From: Desulfobulbus sp.
GTDB taxonomy: Bacteria; Desulfobacterota; Desulfobulbia; Desulfobulbales; Desulfobulbaceae
Reading direction: 5' to 3'
Length of the DNA stretch: 42,268 bases
Assembly (NCBI GenBank): GCA_012729435.1
Contig: JAAYDD010000065.1
Span: 1 to 42,268 of the forward strand
The position numbers were made by a program, and so were the translations under genes. This document shows positions 10,879-20,756 of the stretch, one piece after another (the first letter of the stretch is position 1; each line of letters begins with the position of its first letter). Below the pieces are notes generated by a model. That model did no database searches and was not told where the DNA came from. It saw nothing but the letters and a program-made list of their open reading frames with translations.

Positions 10879-10933
10879 CCAGCGGCTGGAGGTGAAAAGT
10901 CAACCGGTATGTCCGCATACCTCCTGTTTCACC
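10879..10933 (+). promoter_or_regulatory. Structured leader upstream of modA
   Basis: CCAG/CTGG hairpin, then GGTGAAA(10891-10897)/TTTCACC(10927-10933) enclosing GGTATG-tccg-CATACC (10906-10921). Confidence 0.5.
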
Positions 10934-10973
10934 CCGGTCAGAACCGCCTTCCCCCCTGCAAAGGAGAGACTCC

Positions 10974-11732
10974 ATGAACCGGCTCCATATTCTGATTGCA
11001 ACGCTTACCCTCACCCTGTTTGCAGCCTTTTCCACCCCCTGTGCGGCCGATGAGATCAGAATCTCCGTACCCGCCAGCATGACCGATGCGGTCAAAGAAA
11101 TCATCACTCAATTCACCGCCTCCGGTCACTCTGTTCAGATTATACCCAACTTCGGGCCTTCCGGCACTCTGGCCAAACAGATCGTCGAGGGTGCACCGGT
11201 TGACCTGTTCATTTCAGCCAACCAGAAATGGATGACCTATCTTCGTGAAGAGCAGAAGATCGAACCGTCCAGTGAAAAGATCATCGCCACCAACACCCTT
11301 GTCTTTGCCGGCACAAAGAATCCGGCTGTCACCAGGTTGACCGATATCACCACACTCAAACAGATTGCCATCGGCAGCCCCAAAAGTGTACCTGCCGGTG
11401 AATACGCGGTCCAGGCCATGGAAAAAGCCGGTATCTACACCCGGTTGGAGCAGGAAAAGAAACTGGTCATGGCCAAAGACGTACGCCAGTCACTGACCTA
11501 TGCAGATCGGGGTGAGACAGGCGGTGCATTTGTCTACAAAACCGATGCCCTGATGGCCGAGCATGCCGTAATTCTCTTCGAGATTCCGCAGGATCTGTAT
11601 GATAAAGTCACCTATCCCTTCGCACTGACCCTGGCGGGCAGCAAGAATGCAGATGCCAAGGCCTTTTACACCTATCTCACCGGCCCGGAAGCACTCAAGG
11701 TATTTCTGAAGTATGGATTCAGTGCTCCGTAA
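10974..11732 (+). CDS. modA: Molybdate ABC transporter substrate-binding protein
   Basis: Signal peptide; ISVPASMTDAVKEI, GAPVDLFISANQKWM. Confidence 0.93.
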   Translation: MNRLHILIATLTLTLFAAFSTPCAADEIRISVPASMTDAVKEIITQFTASGHSVQIIPNFGPSGTLAKQIVEGAPVDLFISANQKWMTYLREEQKIEPSSEKIIATNTLVFAGTKNPAVTRLTDITTLKQIAIGSPKSVPAGEYAVQAMEKAGIYTRLEQEKKLVMAKDVRQSLTYADRGETGGAFVYKTDALMAEHAVILFEIPQDLYDKVTYPFALTLAGSKNADAKAFYTYLTGPEALKVFLKYGFSAP

Positions 11733-11755
11733 CAACGGACGAACTGCAGGAAATC

Positions 11756-12436
11756 ATGCCCTTTTTACAACCTTCGGATCTGGATGCGATCCGGCTGTCT
11801 TTTCAGGTCGCCTGTGCCGCCACTGTGGTCTCAACGCCGCTCGGCATCGGTGTTGCCTATGTCCTTGTCTATACCCGGATACCGGGGAAATCCCTGATCG
11901 AAGGACTAACCAATCTGCCCCTGGTCCTGCCGCCGGTGGTTGTCGGATATCTGCTCCTGCTGCTGTTCGGCCGCCGCGGCTGGATCGGCTCCTGGCTTAT
12001 GGAACACAACATTCAGGTCATTTTCACTCTCACCGGAGCCATTATCGCCTCATCAGTGGTCGGTTTCCCTCTGCTGGTTCGATCAATCCGACTCGGCATG
12101 GAAACCATTGACCCTGCCTACCGGATGGCGGCCCGCACCCTGGGATCCGGCCCTTGGGATACCTTTTTTACCGTTACCCTGCCCCTCTCCGGCAAGGCTG
12201 TCTTTGTCGGCATGACCCTGATGTTTGCCCGCAGTCTTGGGGAGTTCGGTGCCACCATCATCCTGGCCGGCAATATTCCCGGTATCACTCAGACCATTCC
12301 TCTGGCTATTTACGAGTACACCGGTACACCCGGAGGCGACCGCATGGCACTGTCGTTATGTCTCGTGTCAATCCTTCTGTCGTACGTCGTCCTGTTGATC
12401 AGCGGGGCAGCCTCCCGATCGCTGGACAGAAGATGA
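11756..12436 (+). CDS. modB: Molybdate ABC transporter permease
   Basis: RSLGEFGATIILAGNIPGITQTIPLAIYEY motif. Confidence 0.94.
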   Translation: MPFLQPSDLDAIRLSFQVACAATVVSTPLGIGVAYVLVYTRIPGKSLIEGLTNLPLVLPPVVVGYLLLLLFGRRGWIGSWLMEHNIQVIFTLTGAIIASSVVGFPLLVRSIRLGMETIDPAYRMAARTLGSGPWDTFFTVTLPLSGKAVFVGMTLMFARSLGEFGATIILAGNIPGITQTIPLAIYEYTGTPGGDRMALSLCLVSILLSYVVLLISGAASRSLDRR

Positions 12437-13491
12437 TGCAGCTGGCGGTCTCTGTCCACAAACAGCTGGGTGCCTTCAACCTGACCGCTGATTTCACGGT
12501 CACCGGGCAACGCATTGGTTTATTCGGTCCATCGGGCAGCGGGAAATCCACCCTCATGCATCTGCTGGCCGGCCTGCTCAAGCCGGATCGCGGCACTCTC
12601 CGTTTAGATCAGACGCCCCTGTTTGACAGTGCAAACCGGATCAATCTGGCACCTGAAGCACGAAGAATCGGGGTTGTCTTTCAGCATAATCATCTGTTCC
12701 CCCACATGAGTGTACGCCGCAACCTGCTCTACGGATGGAAGCGCACCCCCGTGCACGAACGACATATCGATCCGGAAGCAATCATTGAAGTGCTCCAGCT
12801 CGGCAAACTCCTCGATCGCGGAGTGAACCTCCTCTCCGGCGGTGAACGGCAGCGGGTCGCCCTGGCCCGGACCGTTCTCACCTGTCCACGGCTGATCCTC
12901 ATGGATGAGCCGCTCACCGGTCTGGATGAGGAGTTGAAATTTCAGATTATCTCTTACCTCAACTCTGTTTTTTCCCGGTTTGAAATTCCTCTCTTGTTCA
13001 TCAGCCATTCCCTGATGGAGATACGGTTAATGACGGAACAGATTCTGATCGCCGAGCAGGGAGTAATCAAACGGCGGATGGCCACTGAAGAGTTGGCCCG
13101 GTCGATCTGGAGCACACCAGGGCAGAGCTACGTAAACCTTCTTCATCTTGGCCGACCGCAGCCACTCGGTGATCTCTGGAGCTATCAGTGGGGAGATATC
13201 CGGCTGATACTGACCGAATACGGAGCAAACAACGAAAACATCTTTGAACTGGATGCCCGCGAGATCGTCCTCTTCAAACACCACCCTGAGGCCACCAGCG
13301 CCCGTAATGTACTGCCCTGTACGGTACGTAACCTCTTTACCGCGGGCAATCGGGTACGTGTGGAGCTTCAGTGCGGATCAAACACGTTAACCGTGCAGAT
13401 AGTGCCTGAGTCAAAGCGGGAACTGGAACTTGCACCCGGCAAAGAGGTCGTGGCAGTGATCAAAGCCTCGGCATTCAAAAAGGTACTGTAA
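12433..13491 (+). CDS. modC: Molybdate ABC transporter ATP-binding protein with C-terminal TOBE/Mop-like domain
   Basis: GPSGSGKST Walker A, LLSGGERQRVALAR signature, LMDEPLTGLD; ATGA overlap with modB gives start at 12433. Confidence 0.93.
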   Translation: MMQLAVSVHKQLGAFNLTADFTVTGQRIGLFGPSGSGKSTLMHLLAGLLKPDRGTLRLDQTPLFDSANRINLAPEARRIGVVFQHNHLFPHMSVRRNLLYGWKRTPVHERHIDPEAIIEVLQLGKLLDRGVNLLSGGERQRVALARTVLTCPRLILMDEPLTGLDEELKFQIISYLNSVFSRFEIPLLFISHSLMEIRLMTEQILIAEQGVIKRRMATEELARSIWSTPGQSYVNLLHLGRPQPLGDLWSYQWGDIRLILTEYGANNENIFELDAREIVLFKHHPEATSARNVLPCTVRNLFTAGNRVRVELQCGSNTLTVQIVPESKRELELAPGKEVVAVIKASAFKKVL

Positions 13492-13566
13492 AAGGGATCT
13501 GTCACTGCTGCCCTGATAGAACAGGGAGGAGCATCGATACGATGGAAAAATGCCCGGGCGCAACCT

Positions 13567-13947
13567 TCACAGATGTTCTTTTTCAACCCACTCCTGAAAT
13601 CGCGCCACCAGAGCAAAGAAATCGTGAACAGCCTGTCTGCCGGCATCAGTCAGCCAGGCACCACCTCCGCGCCGGCCACCGGCCTGCTTCTCAACGAGCG
13701 GTTCCGGGGCCAGTGCGTTCATGTCCTCAACCAGTCGCCATGCATGACTGAAACTCATCTGCATGGACTTGGCAGCACCGGAAACCGACCCATACTCGTC
13801 AATCCGCTGAAGAAGGACAATGCGGCCCCAGGAAAGATAGGTACGACCTTCGACCTCTATCCATAAACGACCCTTGACCTGTACACCTTTTCTGACCTGA
13901 CTGGAAGCCAGTGCGTTCTGCTCATTTTTTTGTCGAACCCTGGGCAT
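13567..13947 (-). CDS. ModE-type HTH regulator lacking Mop domains
   Basis: LSWGRIVLLQRIDEYGSVSGAAKSMQMSFSHAWRLVEDMN...GGRRGGGAWLTDAG. Confidence 0.88.
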   Translation of the reverse strand: MPRVRQKNEQNALASSQVRKGVQVKGRLWIEVEGRTYLSWGRIVLLQRIDEYGSVSGAAKSMQMSFSHAWRLVEDMNALAPEPLVEKQAGGRRGGGAWLTDAGRQAVHDFFALVARFQEWVEKEHL

Positions 13948-14112
13948 GATCCCCCCGTGGCAGTAAGTTCACCGCCTTATGCGGCGAAAAACACAAGACG
14001 GACCAGAAGACAATACCGGAGATCAGCCGGTTAGGCAATTGCTCTGTCAGTCGCTGAAAGCGGGCCGGTCACGATCTCTGCCGGAAGCATCTTCATCACT
14101 GCAGAAAGACGA

Positions 14113-15321
14113 TTACTTCGCGGTCAGATCGGCGATTTCACGGGCAATGGCCAGCTCTTCGTTCGTGGGAATGACAAATATCCTCACAGTGCTGTCAGTA
14201 TGACTGATGCACCGGGCCTGTCGAGAATGTTCGCTATTTTTTTCCGGGTCGAGCCGGATACCGAACATATCCAACCCTTTGAGAGATTCCGCCCGGACAA
14301 CAGCGTCGTTCTCGCCGATACCGGCTGTGAACACGATGGCGTCAACCCGACCCAGCACTGCCATATAGGCACCGATATACTTGCGATTACGGTATGTCTG
14401 CACCTCCAGCGCCAGCTTTGCCCGTTCATCGCCCCCTGCCGCTGCAGCATGGATATCACGCATATCGTTCATGCCGCACAACCCTTTGAGACCGGATTCC
14501 TTATTAAGGAGGTTATCAATCTCCTCAAGCTCCATACCCACATTCTGCTTGAGAAACAGATGCAGAGCCGGATCAACGTCACCCGAACGCGTTCCCATAA
14601 CCAGACCTTCCAAAGGTGTCATGCCGAGTGAAGTGTCTACACTGCAGCCATTTTCTATGGCAGTCATGGAGCAGCCGTTGCCAAGGTGGACTGTGATCAG
14701 ATTGCATGCGACCAGCGGCTTTCCGAGAAACCGGGCGCATTCTCCGGCCACGAACCGGTGGGAAGTACCGTGAAATCCATACTTCCGCACCCGGTACCGC
14801 TCGTACAGCTCATGGGGGACAGCATAGAGGTAGGCACGCCGGGGCATGGTCTGATGAAAGGCGGTATCAAACACCGCCACCTGAGGAACATTCGGAAACA
14901 TCTCCCTGGCAACCCGGATACCATCCAGGTTGGCCGGATTATGGAGCGGGGCCAGGGGAATATTCTTTTCAAGCACATTGATCACTTCCGGTGTGATCAA
15001 CGTCGAATGAAGGAACTGTTCACCACCATGGACCACCCGATGCCCGACAGCGGTGATCTCGGAGGTATCAGAGATGACCCCTTTCTCACCGTCGGTCAAG
15101 GCTGCGATGACCAGCATCATCCCATTTGCATGATCAGCAATCGGCTGTTCGATAACCGTGGTCAGTTCCCTGTCACTGCCGGGGAAGGCGATATTCTTCA
15201 GGCGACCGGCGGCTTCGCCTATCCGTTCCACCAGACCGGTGGCCAGTACTGTCTCGGTGGTCATCTCAATGACCTGATACTTGATCGAAGAGCTGCCTGA
15301 ATTGATGATTAAGTATTTCAT
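14113..15321 (-). CDS. ackA: Acetate kinase
   Basis: MKYLIINSGSSSIKYQ, VVHGGEQF, FDTAFHQTMP, TAGIGEND. Confidence 0.96.
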   Translation of the reverse strand: MKYLIINSGSSSIKYQVIEMTTETVLATGLVERIGEAAGRLKNIAFPGSDRELTTVIEQPIADHANGMMLVIAALTDGEKGVISDTSEITAVGHRVVHGGEQFLHSTLITPEVINVLEKNIPLAPLHNPANLDGIRVAREMFPNVPQVAVFDTAFHQTMPRRAYLYAVPHELYERYRVRKYGFHGTSHRFVAGECARFLGKPLVACNLITVHLGNGCSMTAIENGCSVDTSLGMTPLEGLVMGTRSGDVDPALHLFLKQNVGMELEEIDNLLNKESGLKGLCGMNDMRDIHAAAAGGDERAKLALEVQTYRNRKYIGAYMAVLGRVDAIVFTAGIGENDAVVRAESLKGLDMFGIRLDPEKNSEHSRQARCISHTDSTVRIFVIPTNEELAIAREIADLTAK

Positions 15322-15331
15322 GGCTTTTATA

Positions 15332-17449
15332 TCACTGGTGTTTGCCCACCTGGGCCTGGATAGCGGTCAGGGCAACAGTATGTACGATGTCCTGCACAGT
15401 ACAGCCACGGGAGAGATCATTGACCGGCCTGTTCAGTCCTTGCAGAACAGGTCCCATGGCAACGGCATTGGCGGCTCGCTGCACTGCCTTATAGGTGTTA
15501 TTGCCGGTGTTCAGGTCTGGAAAAATAAAAACTGTCGCTCGCCCGGCGACCTTTGAATCCGGCGATTTCAAAGCAGCCACCTCCGGATCAAAGGCAGCAT
15601 CATATTGCAGCGGTCCCTCCAATGGAAAGTCAAGGCCGCGTTCGGCCATCATCTGCTTGGCAATGGCTGTGGCCTCCACCACCTTGTCCACATCCTGGCC
15701 GGATCCGGAAAGCCCGGTTGAATAGCTCAAGAGCGCGACCCGCGGTTCAATACCGTAGATATGGGCTGTTTCCGCCGAGCTGAGTGCAATCTCAGCCAGC
15801 TGCCGGGCATCGGGATTAGGGACAACGGCACAGTCGCCAAAGGCCAGTACCTTTGTCTGCAAGCACATGATAAAAATAGAAGAGACAACCGATACTCCGG
15901 GTTTGGTCTTGATAAACTCAAAGGCCGGCCGGATGGTCTGGGCTGTGGTTGTGATCGAACCGGCAACCATACCGTCAGCCAGCCCCTTGTGAACCATCAT
16001 GGTACCGAAGTAGGTCGGATCGGACATGCGGTCGCGGGCAACATCCATCACTATGCCGCGGTGCTTGCGAATATCGAAATAGCTCTGCACAAACTCATCG
16101 TAGTATGGCGACTTGACCGGATCGATGATCCTGGCGCCGTCAATATTGAGACTGAGAATGGAGGCCTTGGTCCGGATCTCATCCTCAGGTCCCAACAGGG
16201 TGATATCTGCAATGCCGCGGGTTAAAATCATGTCCGTGGCTGTCAGAATCCGCTCTCCCAACCCTTCAGGCAAGACGATATGCTGCCGGTGCAATGCCGC
16301 CTTCTCCACCAAGGAGTACTCAAACATCCGGGGGGTGATCTTAACAGAACGTTTCTCCACCACGCGTTTTGTCAGTTCAGAAGTATTCACATACTTGCCA
16401 AACAACCCGAGCGCCATGCTGATACGCTTCGTATCAGCGGGTTCGATACGTCCGTACAGTTCGTTGACACTCTGCACTGTATCGTAAGTGTGCGACTCAA
16501 CGAACAGGACCGGTACCGGTATACCTGCCCATCCCTGGATCAGCCGCTGTACACTCGGACTCAGGCCGATACCGCCGGTGATCAGGATTCCGGAAATATT
16601 CGGATAGGCTGAGGATATCCGGCTGGCAAGACTGGCAATGATAATATCGGAGCGATCACCCGGGGTGATGATCAGGCTGCCCTCCTTGAGGTAGGAGAGG
16701 AAGTTGCTGATCTGCATGGCGGCAACGAGGTAATTATCCACCAGATTGAGCATGCTGGGTTTCCCATAAAGCACCTCAGCCCCCAGCCAGCGCTTGACAT
16801 CATCAATGGTTGGTGAACCGAGAGCCCGATTTTCCGGGATGACATACAATGGATAAGGCCGCCCGAACTGTTCCCGGCACTTGGCATTGGTTGCCGTATC
16901 CCGGAGAAAGGTTTCCGGTGCGCGGTTGATGATGCAGCCGGTGATCTCCACACCCTTTTCTTCCAGGGTGTCAATGGTGATCGCCGTATGGGTACAGATC
17001 TCTTCTGTCGTCTTGTCCCGGCCCGAGAAAATCAGCAACATCGGCGCACCGATGGTCAGCGCAATGTTGGCGTTGAGATCAAGCTCAAATCCGGGCTCCT
17101 TGCCGTGGAAATCTGTTCCCTCGCAGAGAACGAAGTCATACTTCGAAGCAAGCTGATGATACTTTTTCAGTATATTCTCATAGAGGATCTCTTCCTGCCC
17201 GGAGGAGATCAGCTGCCGTGCCTGACTTAACGTGTAGGCATGCATGTCATTGTACTCGATATCGAGCTTGAAATACTTCAGCATCAGGTTGAGATCATGA
17301 TCGGTACGCCCAAAAACGTGGTCATGGATAATAGGACGGAAAAAAGCGACGCGGCCGATCTCTTTCAGGATCATCTGCATAACCCCCAGAATAATGGCCG
17401 ACTTGCCGCTTCGTTCCTCCACAGCGGTCACATAGAGATTGTTTGCCAT
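15332..17449 (-). CDS. pta: Phosphate acetyltransferase (BioD-like / DRTGG / PTA)
   Basis: VTAVEERSGKSAI N-terminus, LPEGLGERIL, FIFPDLNTGNNTYKAVQR. Confidence 0.95.
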   Translation of the reverse strand: MANNLYVTAVEERSGKSAIILGVMQMILKEIGRVAFFRPIIHDHVFGRTDHDLNLMLKYFKLDIEYNDMHAYTLSQARQLISSGQEEILYENILKKYHQLASKYDFVLCEGTDFHGKEPGFELDLNANIALTIGAPMLLIFSGRDKTTEEICTHTAITIDTLEEKGVEITGCIINRAPETFLRDTATNAKCREQFGRPYPLYVIPENRALGSPTIDDVKRWLGAEVLYGKPSMLNLVDNYLVAAMQISNFLSYLKEGSLIITPGDRSDIIIASLASRISSAYPNISGILITGGIGLSPSVQRLIQGWAGIPVPVLFVESHTYDTVQSVNELYGRIEPADTKRISMALGLFGKYVNTSELTKRVVEKRSVKITPRMFEYSLVEKAALHRQHIVLPEGLGERILTATDMILTRGIADITLLGPEDEIRTKASILSLNIDGARIIDPVKSPYYDEFVQSYFDIRKHRGIVMDVARDRMSDPTYFGTMMVHKGLADGMVAGSITTTAQTIRPAFEFIKTKPGVSVVSSIFIMCLQTKVLAFGDCAVVPNPDARQLAEIALSSAETAHIYGIEPRVALLSYSTGLSGSGQDVDKVVEATAIAKQMMAERGLDFPLEGPLQYDAAFDPEVAALKSPDSKVAGRATVFIFPDLNTGNNTYKAVQRAANAVAMGPVLQGLNRPVNDLSRGCTVQDIVHTVALTAIQAQVGKHQ

Positions 17450-17504
17450 GAGACAACCACCTCACCTTCCCGCTCAGCGCGGGTTTGAAAGTACAGGGAA
17501 AGCA

Positions 17505-17552
17505 AAAACAGCCGCGATCGGATCGGCGGCCGGTACAGTCGACGGCTGTTTT
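17505..17552 (-). terminator. Terminator of the lut operon
   Basis: aaaacagccg/cggctgtttt 10-bp inverted repeat; T-run on the minus strand. Confidence 0.75.
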
Positions 17553-17647
17553 CCGGTCTTACCCAATGTATACCTCTTTCCAATTTCTATCCAATCAAAT
17601 CACCGGCGGCATGGAACACCCTCTGCTGTCGGGTCGATTGCCAACAA

Positions 17648-19789
17648 TCAGTCCTCCAGCTGTTCGGCAAGGATCTCCACAGTATGCCGCACCCTGACCG
17701 GAGCCCCGTCCTGATCCATACCACCACGGATCTGCATCACACAACCCGGACAATCCATGGCCACCACCGGAGCGCCGGTGTTTTTGATGTTGGTCAGCTT
17801 GCGTTTCAGCATCGGTGCAGAGATTTCCGGCAGCTTCAGGGAGTACGAACCACCCATACCGCAGCAGACATCACATTCAAACATCTCGGTCAGCTGATAC
17901 CCGCTCTTCTCCAGAAGCTGTCGCGGTGCCTGTTCAGCATGCATGGTACGCTTGAGGTGACAGGAATCATGATAGGTGATGGTGCCGAGCTGTTGCCCCT
18001 CTTTAAGTGTGAGCCGGCCCTCGTCGACCAGTCTCTTCACCAGAGTGGAGAAATCAATGGTCCTGGCTGCCAGTTCCCTGGCCTGAGGCAACCATTTTGT
18101 TTCGCCTAAACTTTCAAAGGTGGTGATAAACTCATGATCCAGCGCCACTGTACAGGTCGGACAGGCTGAAACTACGTAATCGGCACGTTCAGCAAGAAGA
18201 GCCCTGATATTGTCAACCGCGTTATTGGCCGCCACTTCATAGGCGCCGCTGTAACGGGCCGGCGCCCCACAACAGGTCTGGTCTTCAGGAAACACCACCT
18301 CAATACCGGCCTTATTCAGAATTCTGATGAGTGCCTCGCCCATCTCCGGATATGCAAAGTCGATCAGACAACCTGCATAAAAGACGGCCTTCTCGGGAAG
18401 ACCCTTCGGCTGGCGAATGGTTTTAAACACATCACGAAAGGGCTTGGCGGCAATGGCCGGCAGACTGCGACCATCGGTGAGATCCGCCAAAAACATCGGC
18501 AGGTGACGGATAAACCTGGTTCCTTTGGCAAACGGTCTCGATGCCAGCGAGGCTGCCCGGAGCATACCGTGAAAAACGCGCCGATTGTTCACAAGGCTGT
18601 AGATGGATTTATGCAGCAACGGCAGCCCCTGCTCTTTTACGAGTCGCCGGCGGATCTCCATGATCAGACCGGGAATATCAATCTTGCCCGGGCAGACATC
18701 CTTACAGGCTCCGCACTGAATGCACAGTCCCTGGATCTCTTCCGAGCTTTTCAACTCATCGTACCAGGCGGTGAGGATCGTGCCGATGCCGCCGGTGTAC
18801 ACCTTGCCGAAGACGTGCCCGCCGACCAGACGGAAAATCGGGCAGACGTTGAGGCAGGAGGCGCAACGGATGCACTGCATGGCCTCCTTGAACATCGGAT
18901 CCGCCGCCATTTCGCTCCGTTTGTTGTCCATGAGAATGATGTGCAGATTCTTGAGACTGCCGTCACTGTTGGGCGTCTGGCCGGAGATGATAGACACGTA
19001 ACTGGTCAGCAGCTGGGCGGTGGCGCTCCGCGGCAGTGCCTTGAGGATCGGAGCGATGTCACTGAATTTCTCCACCAGTTTTTCAATGCCGATCACGGCA
19101 ATATGAATTCTGGGCAGTGAGGTGACAAGACGGGCATTCCCTTCATTTGTGACCAGCACGATCGAACCGGTCTCCGCCACGGCCATATTACCGCCGGAAA
19201 TACCCATATCAGCCCGAAGAAACTTGGGGCGCATCTCCTGGCGGGCCACCTTGACCAGCCTGGGAATATCCGAGGTGAGGCGTTCCTCCACCTCTTTGGA
19301 AAAGAGATCGGCCACCTCCTCTTTTGTCATATGAATCGCAGGCATGACCATGTGCGAAGGCGTCTGACCGGCCAGCTGAATGATCCATTCACCGAGGTCA
19401 GTCTCATTGACCTCGATCCCCTCCTTTTCAAGGAACGAGTTGAGATGGATCTCTTCCGTGGCCATGGATTTTGATTTAACGATGGACCGGACACCGTTTT
19501 CCTGAGCAACTCTGAGAATATACTCCCGGACCTCAGCCGGATCACTGGTACAAAATACCTTGGCCCCTTTTGCCTCCGCATTTTTCTGGAATCGGGCGGA
19601 CAGCTCCTTGAGATGGGCTGCAGCATACCCTTTACGCTCTGCGATGTGTCCTCGCAGGGCCTCGAAATCAATACCTTCATACGCTTTCGCGCGGTTGACC
19701 TTGTAGGCTTCGGAGAACTTCTCCAGTGCTCCGGTCAGGTTGGCATCGTGCAGAGCCCGGTCAATGGATGTCTTGAATTCCTGTTGCAT
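17648..19789 (-). CDS. LutB-LutA fusion: LUD domain, [4Fe-4S] ferredoxin domain, CCG domains (L-lactate oxidation)
   Basis: KSMATEEIHLN LUD domain; CIRCASCLNVCPIFR and CIQCGACKDVCPGKID; CCGAPARYSG and CCGMGGSY. Confidence 0.92.
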   Translation of the reverse strand: MQQEFKTSIDRALHDANLTGALEKFSEAYKVNRAKAYEGIDFEALRGHIAERKGYAAAHLKELSARFQKNAEAKGAKVFCTSDPAEVREYILRVAQENGVRSIVKSKSMATEEIHLNSFLEKEGIEVNETDLGEWIIQLAGQTPSHMVMPAIHMTKEEVADLFSKEVEERLTSDIPRLVKVARQEMRPKFLRADMGISGGNMAVAETGSIVLVTNEGNARLVTSLPRIHIAVIGIEKLVEKFSDIAPILKALPRSATAQLLTSYVSIISGQTPNSDGSLKNLHIILMDNKRSEMAADPMFKEAMQCIRCASCLNVCPIFRLVGGHVFGKVYTGGIGTILTAWYDELKSSEEIQGLCIQCGACKDVCPGKIDIPGLIMEIRRRLVKEQGLPLLHKSIYSLVNNRRVFHGMLRAASLASRPFAKGTRFIRHLPMFLADLTDGRSLPAIAAKPFRDVFKTIRQPKGLPEKAVFYAGCLIDFAYPEMGEALIRILNKAGIEVVFPEDQTCCGAPARYSGAYEVAANNAVDNIRALLAERADYVVSACPTCTVALDHEFITTFESLGETKWLPQARELAARTIDFSTLVKRLVDEGRLTLKEGQQLGTITYHDSCHLKRTMHAEQAPRQLLEKSGYQLTEMFECDVCCGMGGSYSLKLPEISAPMLKRKLTNIKNTGAPVVAMDCPGCVMQIRGGMDQDGAPVRVRHTVEILAEQLED

Positions 19790-20337
19790 CAGTTGGGCCC
19801 TCCCAGTTCGTCGATAAAGCAGATGACCAGTCGTGCCGGCCCATGCACACCAATGGTCAGTACCCGTTCAATGTCCGCAGTACGGCTCGGCCCGGTAATC
19901 ATGGCCAGGTAGCCGGCCTTATCCGGGTCGGCATCAGCCAGCCATGCCGGCATGTCAGGGCGCAGACCCGAAGTGGCGATCATGGCGATATGAATAAGCG
20001 GCAGTGTCGAGACCAGTCGTTTATCAGCTGCAGTGGCATCCTGAACCAGAGTGCCGGTATCGGCCAGGGCCCAGTCCACCTGACTGATGCCCACCTTGGC
20101 ACCTGCAGCCAGCTCCCGGGTCACATCAAAAAAAACTCCAGGGATTTCTGCGAGCTGTTTTCGATCGATACTGCCCAAAAATGGACTGTCCGCCACCACG
20201 CAGTACCGGCCATCCTGATCAGTCACCTCTTCCTCTTGCAAAAAATCAACAAGAAAAGCCAATGCATCGGCACTGGTTGTAAAACGGTGCACCTCGGCAC
20301 TGACGCCTTCCGCCTTTACCTTGAACTGTTCGTACAT
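19789..20337 (-). CDS. lutC: LutC-like LUD domain protein
   Basis: VDWALADTGTLV, LPLIHIAMI, ITGPSRTADIERVLTIGVHGPARL; TGATG coupling with the downstream gene. Confidence 0.88.
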   Translation of the reverse strand: MYEQFKVKAEGVSAEVHRFTTSADALAFLVDFLQEEEVTDQDGRYCVVADSPFLGSIDRKQLAEIPGVFFDVTRELAAGAKVGISQVDWALADTGTLVQDATAADKRLVSTLPLIHIAMIATSGLRPDMPAWLADADPDKAGYLAMITGPSRTADIERVLTIGVHGPARLVICFIDELGGPN

Positions 20338-20424
20338 GCAAACCTCCTCCTGTGTATGCGGCCCGGCAGCTGCGCCCCATGCGTCTGCATACCGGTTTTC
20401 CAACAGTCATGAACGAGAGGTAAA

Positions 20425-20489
20425 ATTGGTAAGGTAACTTTACCCCATCAGGCAAGACCAATATATTTTAACCTATACCATCATGTCAA
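20425..20489 (-). promoter_or_regulatory. Putative lut promoter with LldR/PdhR-type half-sites
   Basis: Minus strand TTGACA (20484-20489)-N18-TATATT (20460-20465) overlapping tATTGGTctt; further ATTGGTaag at 20425-20433. Confidence 0.55.
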
Positions 20490-20521
20490 CATACTTTTTT
20501 ATTAAAACGCAAAAAATAATA

Positions 20522-20563
20522 TTGACGGATTCTGCAGAATAAAATAATTGGTAAGACCAAATT
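20522..20563 (+). promoter_or_regulatory. Putative lctP promoter with FadR-subfamily operator
   Basis: TTGACG-N17-TAATTG with AATTGGTaagACCAAATT (20546-20563) over the -10. Confidence 0.65.
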
Positions 20564-20639
20564 ATGGCCTCTTTGTGCCTCAGGAAAAACCAATACGACA
20601 ACAGTGTTTTTTGGCCTCACATCTACAAGGAGAAACAGC

Positions 20640-20744
20640 ATGACCCAAAGACCTCGCTCCATCCAGGATGCAACAGATCCATCGTGCCGTCCGGTAACAA
20701 CTACCCGCAGCTCTTGCCATCACATCCTCAACCTTTCAGCATAA
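20640..20744 (+). CDS. Possible 34-aa leader ORF upstream of lctP
   Basis: AAGGAG Shine-Dalgarno then ATG...TAA: MTQRPRSIQDATDPSCRPVTTTRSSCHHILNLSA; stop lies 12 nt before the lctP ATG. Confidence 0.35.
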   Translation: MTQRPRSIQDATDPSCRPVTTTRSSCHHILNLSA

Positions 20745-20756
20745 GAGGTACCCCCA

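Noticed and set aside
18503-19120. 205-aa plus ORF
   Set aside because: Antisense to the lutBA fusion with no motifs.
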